Origin: Rhodospirillales bacterium
GTDB lineage: Bacteria > Pseudomonadota > Alphaproteobacteria > Rhodospirillales > Shumkoniaceae
Direction of reading: 5' to 3'
Length of the DNA stretch: 64,000 bases
Assembly (NCBI GenBank): GCA_014859895.1
Contig: JACZKS010000029.1
Span: forward strand, 1-64,000
Part shown: positions 11,790 to 21,504 of the stretch, piece by piece
Layout of the letters: each line of letters begins with the position of its first letter
How positions within the stretch are numbered: position 1 is the stretch's first letter
Made by a program: the position numbers and the translations under genes
Notes under the pieces: model-generated
What the model was told of the DNA's origin: nothing
Databases searched by the model: none
What the model saw: the letters and a program-made list of their open reading frames with translations, nothing else

Positions 11790-11938
11790 ATCGCTGTTGC
11801 GATCACTGTGTGCCCGGCTTGACGCCCCACTCCCGAGAGATCACCCTTCGGCCAGGAGCAATGACCTTGCTCCGCCATGAGGTTGTTGCACCACGACGGC
11901 CTCGGCCCCCGTGTGCCCCTTGGGTGCACGGGGGTTTT
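11790..11938 (+). ncRNA. Candidate structured RNA ending in an intrinsic terminator
   Basis: No + strand protein gene precedes the terminator at 11906-11938, so something non-coding must be transcribed into it. Upstream lies a perfect 7-bp hairpin, GGAGCAA-TGACC-TTGCTCC (11855-11873), and shorter pairings. An AT-rich stretch near 11766-11795 could hold its promoter. It could be a small RNA, or a leader or attenuator for the gene at 12159. The 5' end is a guess and no known RNA family was recognised. Confidence 0.3.
11906..11938 (+). terminator. Intrinsic terminator in the urtA / quinoprotein gap
   Basis: CCCCCGTGTGCCC (11906-11918) pairs with GGGTGCACGGGGG (11922-11934) as a 13-bp stem with two G-U pairs and a 3-nt loop, followed by TTTT. 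Read on the minus strand it is preceded by A residues and lacks a following T run, so it acts on + strand transcripts. Confidence 0.65.
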
Positions 11939-12158
11939 CATTGCCCACCCCCGCATGGCCGCACCCACAACTTTTCGATGTCTATGGCGAGCAAACCAAA
12001 ACCCCAAGACTACCTCTGGATCGTCATTGAAATAGTTTATTAGAATAACTATAAAAATGTGATCCAAAAGGTGCACATAGAGGGAGGATGCGCCCAAAAA
12101 GAAGCAAGCGGACCAACGCCCCGACAGGGGACAACAACGTTTCAGCCCGGAGGCTTCC

Positions 12159-13421
12159 ATGCGCATTCGTCACCTCATCGCCGTGTCCTCGGCCCTCGCC
12201 CTAGCGGCGGGAGCCGCCCTCGCCGCCGACGACACCAAAAACCTGGAAAAACTGTCGAAGTTTCAGCTGACGGGGACCAGCATGGATATCCCCACCATCC
12301 CCCAGGAAGGCAAGAAGGCCGAGAACATCCGCGCCTTCCTCAGGCACGTCAAGCTGCCGCAGGGCTTCAAGATCGACCTTTTCGCCATCGTTCCCGACGC
12401 CCGCCACATGGCCGTCGGCAACAACGTCGGCACGGTCTTCGTCGGAACCCGCAAAAGCAAGGTTTACGCCGCCACCGACCGCGACATGGATCGGGAAGCC
12501 GACGAGGTCAAGGAATTTGCGCCGAGCCTGCGCATGAACGTCCCGAATGGGCCCTGCATGAGCCCCGACGGCTTCCTGTTCATCGCCGAGCACAACCGTG
12601 TGCTCGTCTATCCGGCCGCCGAATTCTTTTACGAGACCCCCGACGTCGCCGCTTTTGTGGTGGTCGACCAGGGCCAGTTGGTGCCGGTCGAAGAAGAATC
12701 CTTCAATCACGGAGCCCGCACTTGCGCCATCGGCCCCGACAACAAGCTCTATATCACGCTCGGCCAGCCCCATAACGTAACGCCGGCCGAGAAGGTCGAG
12801 CTCTACCGCAAAGTGGGCCTCGGCGGCATTATCCGCATGGAGCGCGACGGCACCAAGCGCGAGGTGGTGGCCACCGGCATCCGCAACTCTGTGGGCCTCG
12901 CCTTCAACCCTGCCAACGGCCAGTTGTGGTTTACCGACAACCAGGTCGACGGCATGGGCGACGATATCCCGCCGGGCGAAATCAACCGCATCACCGCCAC
13001 GGGCCAGCACTTCGGCTTTCCCTGGTATGGCGGCGGCAAGACGCGAACCACCGAGTTCCAGAATTCAGAACCACCGGCCGACGCGGTGTTCCCCGAGGTC
13101 GAGATGGACGCCCACGCAGCCGACCTCGGCATGACCTTTTATACCGGCAGAACGTTCCCCGAGAAATACCGGGGCGGCATCTTCAGCGCCCAGCACGGGT
13201 CGTGGAACCGCACGACGCCGGTCGGCGCGCGCGTCATGTTCACGCCACTCAAAGAAGACGGCAGCGCCGGCAAGACCGAGGTCTTTGCGGACGGCTGGCT
13301 GGATGAGTCGACCGGCGAGTACCGCGGGCGCCCGGTCGATGTGAAGACGTACCTCGACGGCTCGCTACTGGTCTCCGACGACAAGGCCGGCGCCATCTAT
13401 CGCATTTCGTACAGCAATTAG
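12159..13421 (+). CDS. Periplasmic PQQ-type sugar (sorbosone/glucose) dehydrogenase
   Basis: This is a 420-aa secreted protein with a clear signal peptide (MRIRHLIAVSSALALAAGAALAA). The body is a beta-propeller of the glucose/sorbosone dehydrogenase family. Landmarks are NGPCMSPDGFLFIAEHNRV, ATGIRNSVGLAFNP, LWFTDNQVDGMGDD and FSAQHGSWNR (about residue 345). In the family these contribute PQQ and Ca2+ contacts, so oxidation of a sugar or alcohol in the periplasm is expected; the substrate is unknown. A CGGAGG Shine-Dalgarno precedes ATG 12159. A cytochrome c gene follows about 110 bp later and is the natural electron acceptor. Confidence 0.85.
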   Translation: MRIRHLIAVSSALALAAGAALAADDTKNLEKLSKFQLTGTSMDIPTIPQEGKKAENIRAFLRHVKLPQGFKIDLFAIVPDARHMAVGNNVGTVFVGTRKSKVYAATDRDMDREADEVKEFAPSLRMNVPNGPCMSPDGFLFIAEHNRVLVYPAAEFFYETPDVAAFVVVDQGQLVPVEEESFNHGARTCAIGPDNKLYITLGQPHNVTPAEKVELYRKVGLGGIIRMERDGTKREVVATGIRNSVGLAFNPANGQLWFTDNQVDGMGDDIPPGEINRITATGQHFGFPWYGGGKTRTTEFQNSEPPADAVFPEVEMDAHAADLGMTFYTGRTFPEKYRGGIFSAQHGSWNRTTPVGARVMFTPLKEDGSAGKTEVFADGWLDESTGEYRGRPVDVKTYLDGSLLVSDDKAGAIYRISYSN

Positions 13422-13445
13422 GCCGATCGTTGGTCGCATCGAATG

Positions 13446-13474
13446 GCGGGGTCGGGAGTTCATCCCGGCCCCGT
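13446..13474 (+). other. GC hairpin between quinoprotein and cytochrome c genes
   Basis: GGGGTCGGG and CCCGGCCCC form a 9-bp stem with one G-U pair around AGTTCAT, soon after the dehydrogenase stop. There is no T run, so it may stabilise or partly attenuate the transcript rather than end it. Confidence 0.35.
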
Positions 13475-13533
13475 CCGTTGGTCCGGCACCTCCGATCTCC
13501 GTTCCCCGACCCAATCAACGGATTCACCCCGGC

Positions 13534-13887
13534 ATGAACCGAACCTTCGATTTTCGCCTCTATCGCCCCCTGCTTCTGATCACCGGACTGGTTCTGGTGG
13601 TGGCGCTACCCACCGCCGCCGTCGTCGGCGACGCGGCGGCCGGCAAAACCAAGGCCAAGGCCTGCGTCACCTGCCACGGCCTCGACGGCATCAGCCGCAT
13701 GCCCGACGCCCCGAACCTGTCGGGCCAGATCCCGGAGTATCTGGCGTTGCAGCTTCGCGCCTATAAATCCGGCGAACGCCGCCATCCGGTGATGAACGTG
13801 ATAGCCAAGCCGTTATCCGATGAGGATATCGACGATCTGGCCACTTGGTATTCGGAGATCGAGGTCACCGTCACGCCGCCCCAGTAA
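13534..13887 (+). CDS. Small periplasmic class I cytochrome c
   Basis: This is a 117-aa protein with an N-terminal hydrophobic segment that acts as signal or anchor (LLLITGLVLVVALPTAAVVG) and one haem c site, CVTCH (about residues 45-49). A likely axial Met lies in HPVMNVIAKPLSDEDI (about 88-103), followed by the terminal helix DIDDLATWYSEI that is typical of cytochrome c4/c5-like domains. Placed just after the quinoprotein dehydrogenase, it probably accepts its electrons and passes them to a terminal oxidase. Confidence 0.88.
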   Translation: MNRTFDFRLYRPLLLITGLVLVVALPTAAVVGDAAAGKTKAKACVTCHGLDGISRMPDAPNLSGQIPEYLALQLRAYKSGERRHPVMNVIAKPLSDEDIDDLATWYSEIEVTVTPPQ

Positions 13888-13893
13888 GAGGCA

Positions 13894-15984
<2,091 letters not shown>

Positions 15985-16176
15985 GGGGCGCAGCGCTCCG
16001 GCGAGGGGAAGTCATGGATATGGCACGTCACGGCGCATCCTGCAAATCCCCTTCGGAAAAATGCGACGTCCTCAGTTCCGCCTCCCTCCCGTTAGCCTGC
16101 CGTGTGCACCATATTGGCGGGGGCCACGCCGCCTCTTGTCGTTTCGTCGTCAACAGACAGAAAGCTCTCGCTACCC

Positions 16177-17136
16177 ATGACTCCCGTTCTGTTCATCGCC
16201 GCCGGCATCATCCTTCTTTTCGCCGGAGGCGAAGCCCTGGTTCGCGGCTCGGTGGCGGTCGCCACCCGCCTGGGCGTGTCCAAGCTGGTGATCGGCCTCA
16301 CCCTGGTCGGCTTCGGGACCTCGACGCCCGAGCTGGTCACCAGCCTGCGCGCCGCGCTGGCCGGCTCCCCCGCCATCGCGGTGGGCAACGTGGTCGGCTC
16401 GAACATCGCCAATGTCCTGCTGATCCTGGGCGTTTCGGCTCTGGTCCGCCCGCTGCCCTGCGATCCGGCGGCGCTGCGCCGCGACGGCTCGGTCATGGTG
16501 GCCGCGACTGCAGCGCTGGTCGGCCTCGCCTTGATCGGCACCGTCGGACGCATAGCCGGCAGCCTGCTGCTGGCAGGTCTCCTCGTCTACCTGACGGCCA
16601 CGTTCCTCGCCGAACGGCGCAACGGCAGCAGATCGGCCCAGATGCACATCCACGAGGCCGAAGATGCCCTGCCCGCCAATCCGTCGCTACCGCTCAACTC
16701 CATCATGGCGGTGGTGGGCATCATCGCGGTAATCGCCGGCGCCGGGTTCCTAGTCGAAGGGGCGACTATCTTGGCCCGCCAGGCCGGAATTTCCGAAGGT
16801 GTGATCGGCCTGACGGTGGTCGCCGTCGGCACCTCGCTGCCCGAGTTGGCGACCTCGGTTGTGGCCGCCTACAAGCGCCATGCCGACGTCGCGCTGGGCA
16901 ACATCATCGGCAGCAACATCTTCAATGTCTTGGCGATTCTCGGCGCGACCGCTGTCGTCCAGCCGCTGGCTGTCCCCGCAGAGATGGCCCGCTTCGACGT
17001 CTGGGTGGCCCTGGCGACGGCGCTGGTGCTGATGGCCTTCGCCTTCACCGGCGCGCGCCTGTCAAGAACCGAAGGCGGAGTCCTGGTGGGAGCCTACGTA
17101 GGCTACGTCGCCATTCTGGCTACCGGCATCCTCTAA
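16177..17136 (+). CDS. Calcium/sodium antiporter (CaCA family, YrbG-like)
   Basis: This is a 319-aa inner-membrane cation antiporter with about ten hydrophobic segments. It has the duplicated alpha-repeats of the family: GFGTSTPELVTSLRAALAGS with VGNVVGSNIANVLL in the first half, and AVGTSLPELATSV with LGNIIGSNIFNVL in the second. The acidic residues in both PEL motifs that bind Ca2+/Na+ are intact. ATG 16177 was chosen because it opens directly into the first membrane helix (MTPVLFIAAGIILLFAGGEA); the longer frame adds 25 polar residues. No strong Shine-Dalgarno is visible. Confidence 0.92.
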   Translation: MTPVLFIAAGIILLFAGGEALVRGSVAVATRLGVSKLVIGLTLVGFGTSTPELVTSLRAALAGSPAIAVGNVVGSNIANVLLILGVSALVRPLPCDPAALRRDGSVMVAATAALVGLALIGTVGRIAGSLLLAGLLVYLTATFLAERRNGSRSAQMHIHEAEDALPANPSLPLNSIMAVVGIIAVIAGAGFLVEGATILARQAGISEGVIGLTVVAVGTSLPELATSVVAAYKRHADVALGNIIGSNIFNVLAILGATAVVQPLAVPAEMARFDVWVALATALVLMAFAFTGARLSRTEGGVLVGAYVGYVAILATGIL

Positions 17137-17138
17137 GA

Positions 17139-18203
17139 TCAGATGACGGCAACGCCGAAGGGGTCGATGGCGACGAGCACCGGCTCGCCGGGGCGGAACA
17201 CCTCGGACCCCGCCGGCGTGACGACGAACATCTCGTCGCCCCGATGATCCACCATATATTCGTTGGAGGAACCGACGTAAGCCCACGAGCGGACTTCCGC
17301 CGGCAGCCCCTCCCCCGTTCCCGGGCGCAGCAGCCGCATGGATTCCGGCCGCACCGCGATGTTGACCGGCCCAACCGACACGCCCGGCCGCACGCCGGAG
17401 AGCGCCAGCCGGTAGCCGTCGATTTCGACCGAAAAAGCGCCGCCGCCTCCCACCGCCATCCCTTTCAGGATGTTGGCGTCGCCCATGAAGGTGGCAACGA
17501 AGGTCGAGGTCGGGCGACGGTACAACTCCTCCGGCGTCCCGATCTGGGCGATCTTCCCGGCGCTCATCACCACCACCTCGTCGGAAACGGCCAGCGCCTC
17601 CGATTGGTCGTGGGTGACGTAGACCGAGGTAATCCCCGTGCTCTGCTGCAAGCGCCGGATGTCTTCGCGCATGCTGCGCCTGAGCTTGGTGTCGAGGTTG
17701 CTCAGCGGTTCATCGAATAGCATCACCTTGGGCTCGAGGATGAGGGCGCGGGCCACCGCCACCCGCTGCTGCTGACCGCCCGACATCTGATCGATATAGC
17801 GCCCGCCGAAGCCGGCCAGCCCAACGTCGGTCAGCGCCGCATCGACGCGCTGCCGCCGTTCCGCCGGCGCCACTTTCTGGACCTTGAGGCCGTAGCCCAC
17901 GTTCTCCTCGACCGTCATGTGCGGGAAAAGGGCGTAGGACTGGAACACCATGGCGACGTCACGATGGCTGGCCGACAGCGCGGTGACGTCCTGCTCGCCG
18001 ATGCGGATGCGCCCGGCGTTGGCCATCTCCAGGCCGGCGATGAGGCGCAGGATGGTGGTCTTGCCGCAGCCCGAGGGGCCGAGCAGGGTGGTCAGGCTGC
18101 CCGCCTTGATGTCGAGGTCAATGGCGTCGATGACGACGTTGCCGTCGAACACCTTGGTGACGCCTTCGAGCGTGACGCGGCAGGATGCGGCATTGATGGT
18201 CAT
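17139..18203 (-). CDS. Fe(III)-type ABC transporter ATP-binding protein (FbpC/PotA branch)
   Basis: This is a 354-aa ATPase starting at ATG 18203, which overlaps the permease stop as ATGA. Walker A is GPSGCGKTT (about residues 41-49), the Q-loop is MVFQSYALFPHMTVEENV, the signature is MSGGQQQRVAVARAL and Walker B is VMLFDEPLSNLD. The C-terminal third is a TOBE-type domain (NIAVRPESMRLL). With the 706-aa permease and the periplasmic protein it completes an importer of the iron/thiamine/putrescine class. Iron(III) is the most likely substrate from the binding protein, but 2-aminoethylphosphonate or another ligand cannot be excluded. Confidence 0.9.
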   Translation of the reverse strand: MTINAASCRVTLEGVTKVFDGNVVIDAIDLDIKAGSLTTLLGPSGCGKTTILRLIAGLEMANAGRIRIGEQDVTALSASHRDVAMVFQSYALFPHMTVEENVGYGLKVQKVAPAERRQRVDAALTDVGLAGFGGRYIDQMSGGQQQRVAVARALILEPKVMLFDEPLSNLDTKLRRSMREDIRRLQQSTGITSVYVTHDQSEALAVSDEVVVMSAGKIAQIGTPEELYRRPTSTFVATFMGDANILKGMAVGGGGAFSVEIDGYRLALSGVRPGVSVGPVNIAVRPESMRLLRPGTGEGLPAEVRSWAYVGSSNEYMVDHRGDEMFVVTPAGSEVFRPGEPVLVAIDPFGVAVI

Positions 18204-20320
18204 GCCTTGCGTTCCTTCCAGGCCACGCGGCGCTGTACGCGCGAGCGGCCGACGAAGTGGTCGATGAGAATGGAAACGATCAGCATGGTGAGGATGAGCA
18301 CGGAACCGTAGGCAACCGCGACGCCGTAGTTGCCGCGCTCGACCCGGGCCAGGATGTACGTTGTGGAAACGTTGGTCTGGGCGGTGACCAGGAAGATGAC
18401 GGCGCTGACCGAGGTGACGGCGCGGATGAAGCTGTAGACGCTGGCCGAAATGATGGCCGGGCGCAGAAGCGGCAGCACGACCGACACGATGGTGCGCAGC
18501 GAGCCGGCCCGCTGGGTCAGCGACGCCTCCTCCAGCGACTTGTCGATTTGCGACAGCGCCGAAACGCCGGTGCGAATGCCAACCGGCATGTTGCGGAAGA
18601 TGAACGAGATGACCAGGATCAGCGCGGTGCCGGTCAGCTGAATGGGCGGAACGTTGAACGCGAGGATGTAGGCCACCCCCATCACCGTACCCGGGATGGC
18701 GAAAGATATCATCGCGCCGAAATCGACGAGCCCGCGGCCAACGAAGCGTTTGCGGGTCGTGACGTAGGCGATGAGGATGCCGAGCACGGCAGTCAGCGGA
18801 GCCGCGATCAGCGCCAGTTTCATGGTATTGAGGTAGGATGGCCAGCCGCCGTACCCCAGTCCGGCCAACCACAGCTCGGCGTGGTGCGCAAAAGTCGGCG
18901 TGTAGTCGGCGCCCCAGTTCACCACCAGCCCGCCCATGAAGATGCTGCCGTAAAGGACAGCGTTGAAGGCAATCCAGCCATAGACGATGACGCCGCACGC
19001 CCGCTGCATCCATTCCGGCATCGCCGTCAGATGGCCGCCGGTGCCCTTGCCGGTGACCGTGACATAGGATTTGCGGCCGATCCACCGGTTCTGAATGAGA
19101 AAGATGGCGAGCGAAATCGAGAGCAGGGTGAGCCCCAACGCCCCGGCCCGCGAATAATCGAGCCGCGAGCCGACGATGCTGAAATAGATCTCCGTCGCCA
19201 ACACGTCGAAATCGCCGCCCAGGATCAAAGGGTTGCCGAAGTCGGCCAGCGATTCGATGACGGAAAGCAGGAAGGCGTTGGCGATGCCCGGCCGCAGCAG
19301 CGGAAAGGTGACGTATCGGAAAGTCTGCCAGTCCGATGCCCGCATGGTCAGCGAGGCTTCTTCCAGCGCGGGACTGATGGTCCCGAACAGGCCGTGCAGG
19401 ACGAGGTAGCTGACCGGCGTGAAGGCCAGCGTCTGCGCCAAGAAGATGCCGGTGAATCCGTAGATGTAACCGGAGCGCTGGAACCAGCCGGCGCTGCCTT
19501 CGGGGACCAGCAGGCCCCCAGCGCCAAAAAGGGAAAGGAGAGCGTCGTTGATGGTGCCCGAACGCCCGAAGATGAGGATGAGGGCGAGGCCGACCACGAA
19601 GGGCGGCGTGATGATCGGCAGGATCGAGAAAATGCGGATCAGGCCACGGAAGCGCGAGGTCGCGCGCACCGCATAGAGGGCGAACACGAAGCCGAGCACC
19701 GTCGTCGAGACGCCGACGGCGATGGCGAGAACGATCGAGTTGAGCAGCACCCGGCCAAATCCGGCCGACGTCACGATCTCGAAGAATCGGAAAGGCGTGA
19801 AGGTGCCCTGGGCGTCGACCAGGATCTTGATGAGGATGGTCGAGATCGGAAACAGGATGAAGGTGACGACAAGCCCGGTGATAAGCAGGATCGAGCCGGT
19901 CATGAAGGCGTCGCCCTGCACGTAGCCGAGCCGGGCGACGGCCAGGGCGGCGATCCCGCCGAGGACGACGACCTGCACAGCCGCCCCCAGCCCCAATGGC
20001 AGGCCGACCATCTTGGAGCCGATCAGGAGCGAGATCACGGTCGCCGCGGCAACCGCTGCGTCGAGGCGGAAAGCCAACCCGGGCTCCACGCCGCGCCAGG
20101 GGCGCAGCGCAAGCAACAGGCAGGCCAGGGTCGGCAGCCAGGGAAGAGCCACGCCGAGACGCCAGCCGACGGCATCCCACAGCTCCGAGGCGAGGGCGTC
20201 GAACAGGCCGTAGTCGAGGGCCTTCCACGGCAGCACCGCAAAAGCGACAATGCCGATTGCCGACCACGCGAGGATCGCGCGCCCGCTTTTATCGGCGTCC
20301 GAGGGGGAAAGGAGGATCAT
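18200..20320 (-). CDS. Fe(III)-type ABC transporter permease, two fused permease domains
   Basis: This is a 706-aa inner-membrane protein. Both EAA cytoplasmic loops are visible: EEASLTMRASDWQTFRYVTF (about residue 320) and EEASLTQRAGSLRTIVSVVL (about 595), which mark two MetI-type permease domains in one chain, as in FbpB. About 150 N-terminal residues with extra hydrophobic helices precede the first domain, so the protein is longer than the usual 500-560 residues of FbpB. The stop overlaps the ATPase start. A hairpin separates it from the binding-protein gene upstream. Confidence 0.9.
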   Translation of the reverse strand: MILLSPSDADKSGRAILAWSAIGIVAFAVLPWKALDYGLFDALASELWDAVGWRLGVALPWLPTLACLLLALRPWRGVEPGLAFRLDAAVAAATVISLLIGSKMVGLPLGLGAAVQVVVLGGIAALAVARLGYVQGDAFMTGSILLITGLVVTFILFPISTILIKILVDAQGTFTPFRFFEIVTSAGFGRVLLNSIVLAIAVGVSTTVLGFVFALYAVRATSRFRGLIRIFSILPIITPPFVVGLALILIFGRSGTINDALLSLFGAGGLLVPEGSAGWFQRSGYIYGFTGIFLAQTLAFTPVSYLVLHGLFGTISPALEEASLTMRASDWQTFRYVTFPLLRPGIANAFLLSVIESLADFGNPLILGGDFDVLATEIYFSIVGSRLDYSRAGALGLTLLSISLAIFLIQNRWIGRKSYVTVTGKGTGGHLTAMPEWMQRACGVIVYGWIAFNAVLYGSIFMGGLVVNWGADYTPTFAHHAELWLAGLGYGGWPSYLNTMKLALIAAPLTAVLGILIAYVTTRKRFVGRGLVDFGAMISFAIPGTVMGVAYILAFNVPPIQLTGTALILVISFIFRNMPVGIRTGVSALSQIDKSLEEASLTQRAGSLRTIVSVVLPLLRPAIISASVYSFIRAVTSVSAVIFLVTAQTNVSTTYILARVERGNYGVAVAYGSVLILTMLIVSILIDHFVGRSRVQRRVAWKERKA

Positions 20321-20336
20321 CCGCAGCGCAAAACAA

Positions 20337-20362
20337 GGGGGCGCGGAGGTCGTCCGCGCCCC
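20337..20362 (-). other. Intercistronic hairpin after the binding-protein gene
   Basis: GGGGCGCGGA (20338-20347) pairs perfectly with TCCGCGCCCC (20353-20362). On the transcribed minus strand the stem is followed by CTTGTTTTG, a weak T run. It probably acts as a leaky terminator or 3' stabiliser that favours the binding protein over the permease. Confidence 0.6.
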
Positions 20363-20374
20363 ACTGCCGTTGCC

Positions 20375-21400
20375 TTAGCGGGCCAGCGGCTTTACCTCTT
20401 TGATCCAACGATCGATGACCTGGTTGCGCGTCTGCTCGCTGCCGTACTTCACGAAGTCGTAGTTGATGAGCTTGACACCGTCCATGCGGATCGCTTCGGG
20501 CGGGATCTTGGCGTTGACGTTGGTGGGCGTCTGGAACGAGCCGGTCGTCGCCGCCACTTCCTGGCCTTCCTTGGATAGCGCCCAGTCGGCGAACAGCTTG
20601 GCGTTCTCCATGTTGCGGGCGCCCTTGATGATGCTCAAGCCGCCGATCTCGTAGCCGGTGCCCTCGCAGGGGACGACCATCTTGAGCGGGAAGCCGGCCT
20701 TGATTTCCTTGGCGTGGTCATGCAGGAAGCCGAAGCCGATCAAGGCCTCGCCGCGCGCTACCGCGGTGCCGGGGGCCGATCCCGACTTGGTATACTGGGC
20801 GATGTTCTTGTGCAGTGCCTTCAGATAGTCGAAGGCCTTGTCCTCGCCCCACAGCTGGACGTAGGTTGCCAGCGCCGTGTAGGCAGTACCCGAGCTTTCC
20901 GGGTTGGCCATCTGGATCAGTCCCTTGTACTCGGGCTTGGTGAGGTCGGCCCAGCACTTAGGTTCCGCCAATTTCTGCTGCTTCAGAAGCTCCGTGTTGT
21001 AGCTGAAGCCGAGAATGCCGACATAGATCCCCGCCGAATGATTGCCCTTGCTGGTCGCTGGATTGCGGTAGGGTTCGGCGACCTCCTTGAGCATGGGCGA
21101 CTGGTAGGCCTCGAGCAGCCCGTTGACGCCGGCCTGGCTGTGCGGGTCCAACGTGCCGCCGTACCAGATGTCCGCCTGCGGATTGTCCTTCTCGGCGAGG
21201 ATGCGGGCGTAACCGCTCCCCGAGCCGATCGGCGTCATCGACACGGCAACGTCTTTCGACTTGCCGAAAGTTTCCATCGCCTTTTCGCACCAGTCGGGCA
21301 AGGCGCTGCAATAAACCACAAGCCGGCCCTTGGCCGACGCGTCACCGGCGCCAAAGGCGAAAGCCGCCGCGACGAGAACGGGAATGACAAACCGCTTCAT
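20375..21400 (-). CDS. Periplasmic Fe(III)-type substrate-binding protein (FbpA-like)
   Basis: This is a 341-aa exported protein with a signal peptide ending near GDASAKG (about residue 24). The mature protein begins with RLVVYCSALPDWCEKAMETF, the pattern of the iron(III)/2-aminoethylphosphonate binding-protein group. DIWYGGTLDPHSQAGVNGLL (about 97-116) and NPESSGTAYTALATYVQLWG are further family landmarks. A GGGAGG Shine-Dalgarno precedes ATG 21400. It is the first gene of the three-gene importer operon. Substrate identity is inferred from family and not proven by residues I can check. Confidence 0.88.
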   Translation of the reverse strand: MKRFVIPVLVAAAFAFGAGDASAKGRLVVYCSALPDWCEKAMETFGKSKDVAVSMTPIGSGSGYARILAEKDNPQADIWYGGTLDPHSQAGVNGLLEAYQSPMLKEVAEPYRNPATSKGNHSAGIYVGILGFSYNTELLKQQKLAEPKCWADLTKPEYKGLIQMANPESSGTAYTALATYVQLWGEDKAFDYLKALHKNIAQYTKSGSAPGTAVARGEALIGFGFLHDHAKEIKAGFPLKMVVPCEGTGYEIGGLSIIKGARNMENAKLFADWALSKEGQEVAATTGSFQTPTNVNAKIPPEAIRMDGVKLINYDFVKYGSEQTRNQVIDRWIKEVKPLAR

Positions 21401-21504
21401 TTGAAGCCTCCCTATTTTTGAAGAATGTTGTGAAGCGCATGCTACCGCCGAGCTCTCGCCCTCCGCAAGCGCTCCGTGCGCATGCTTCTCCGATGTTCGC
21501 GATA

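Larger units (their letters stand above)
11581..12158. promoter_or_regulatory. urtA upstream region with a 13-bp direct repeat
   Basis: This is a 578-bp gap between divergent urtA and the quinoprotein gene. GTTGTTGCACCAC occurs exactly at 11602-11614 and 11882-11894, 280 bp apart. The TGCACCA core equals one arm of the NtrC consensus (TGCACCA-N-TGGTGCA), and nitrogen control of urt genes is common, but no complete palindrome is seen. The middle (about 11690-11800) is AT-rich and may carry the urt promoter. The left part holds the urtA leader; the right part carries a terminator-ended RNA candidate and then the 12159 leader. No protein gene is supported here. Confidence 0.4.

Noticed and set aside
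17139..20267. Fusion of the ABC ATPase with an upstream in-frame extension of about 690 residues
   Set aside because: The extension reads the permease gene out of frame; the ATPase has a proper ATG overlapping the permease stop.
18257..20578. Long + strand open frame opposite the ABC permease (773 codons)
   Set aside because: It is antisense to a clear two-domain permease; its Asp/Arg/Gln-rich composition is typical of GC-rich shadow frames.
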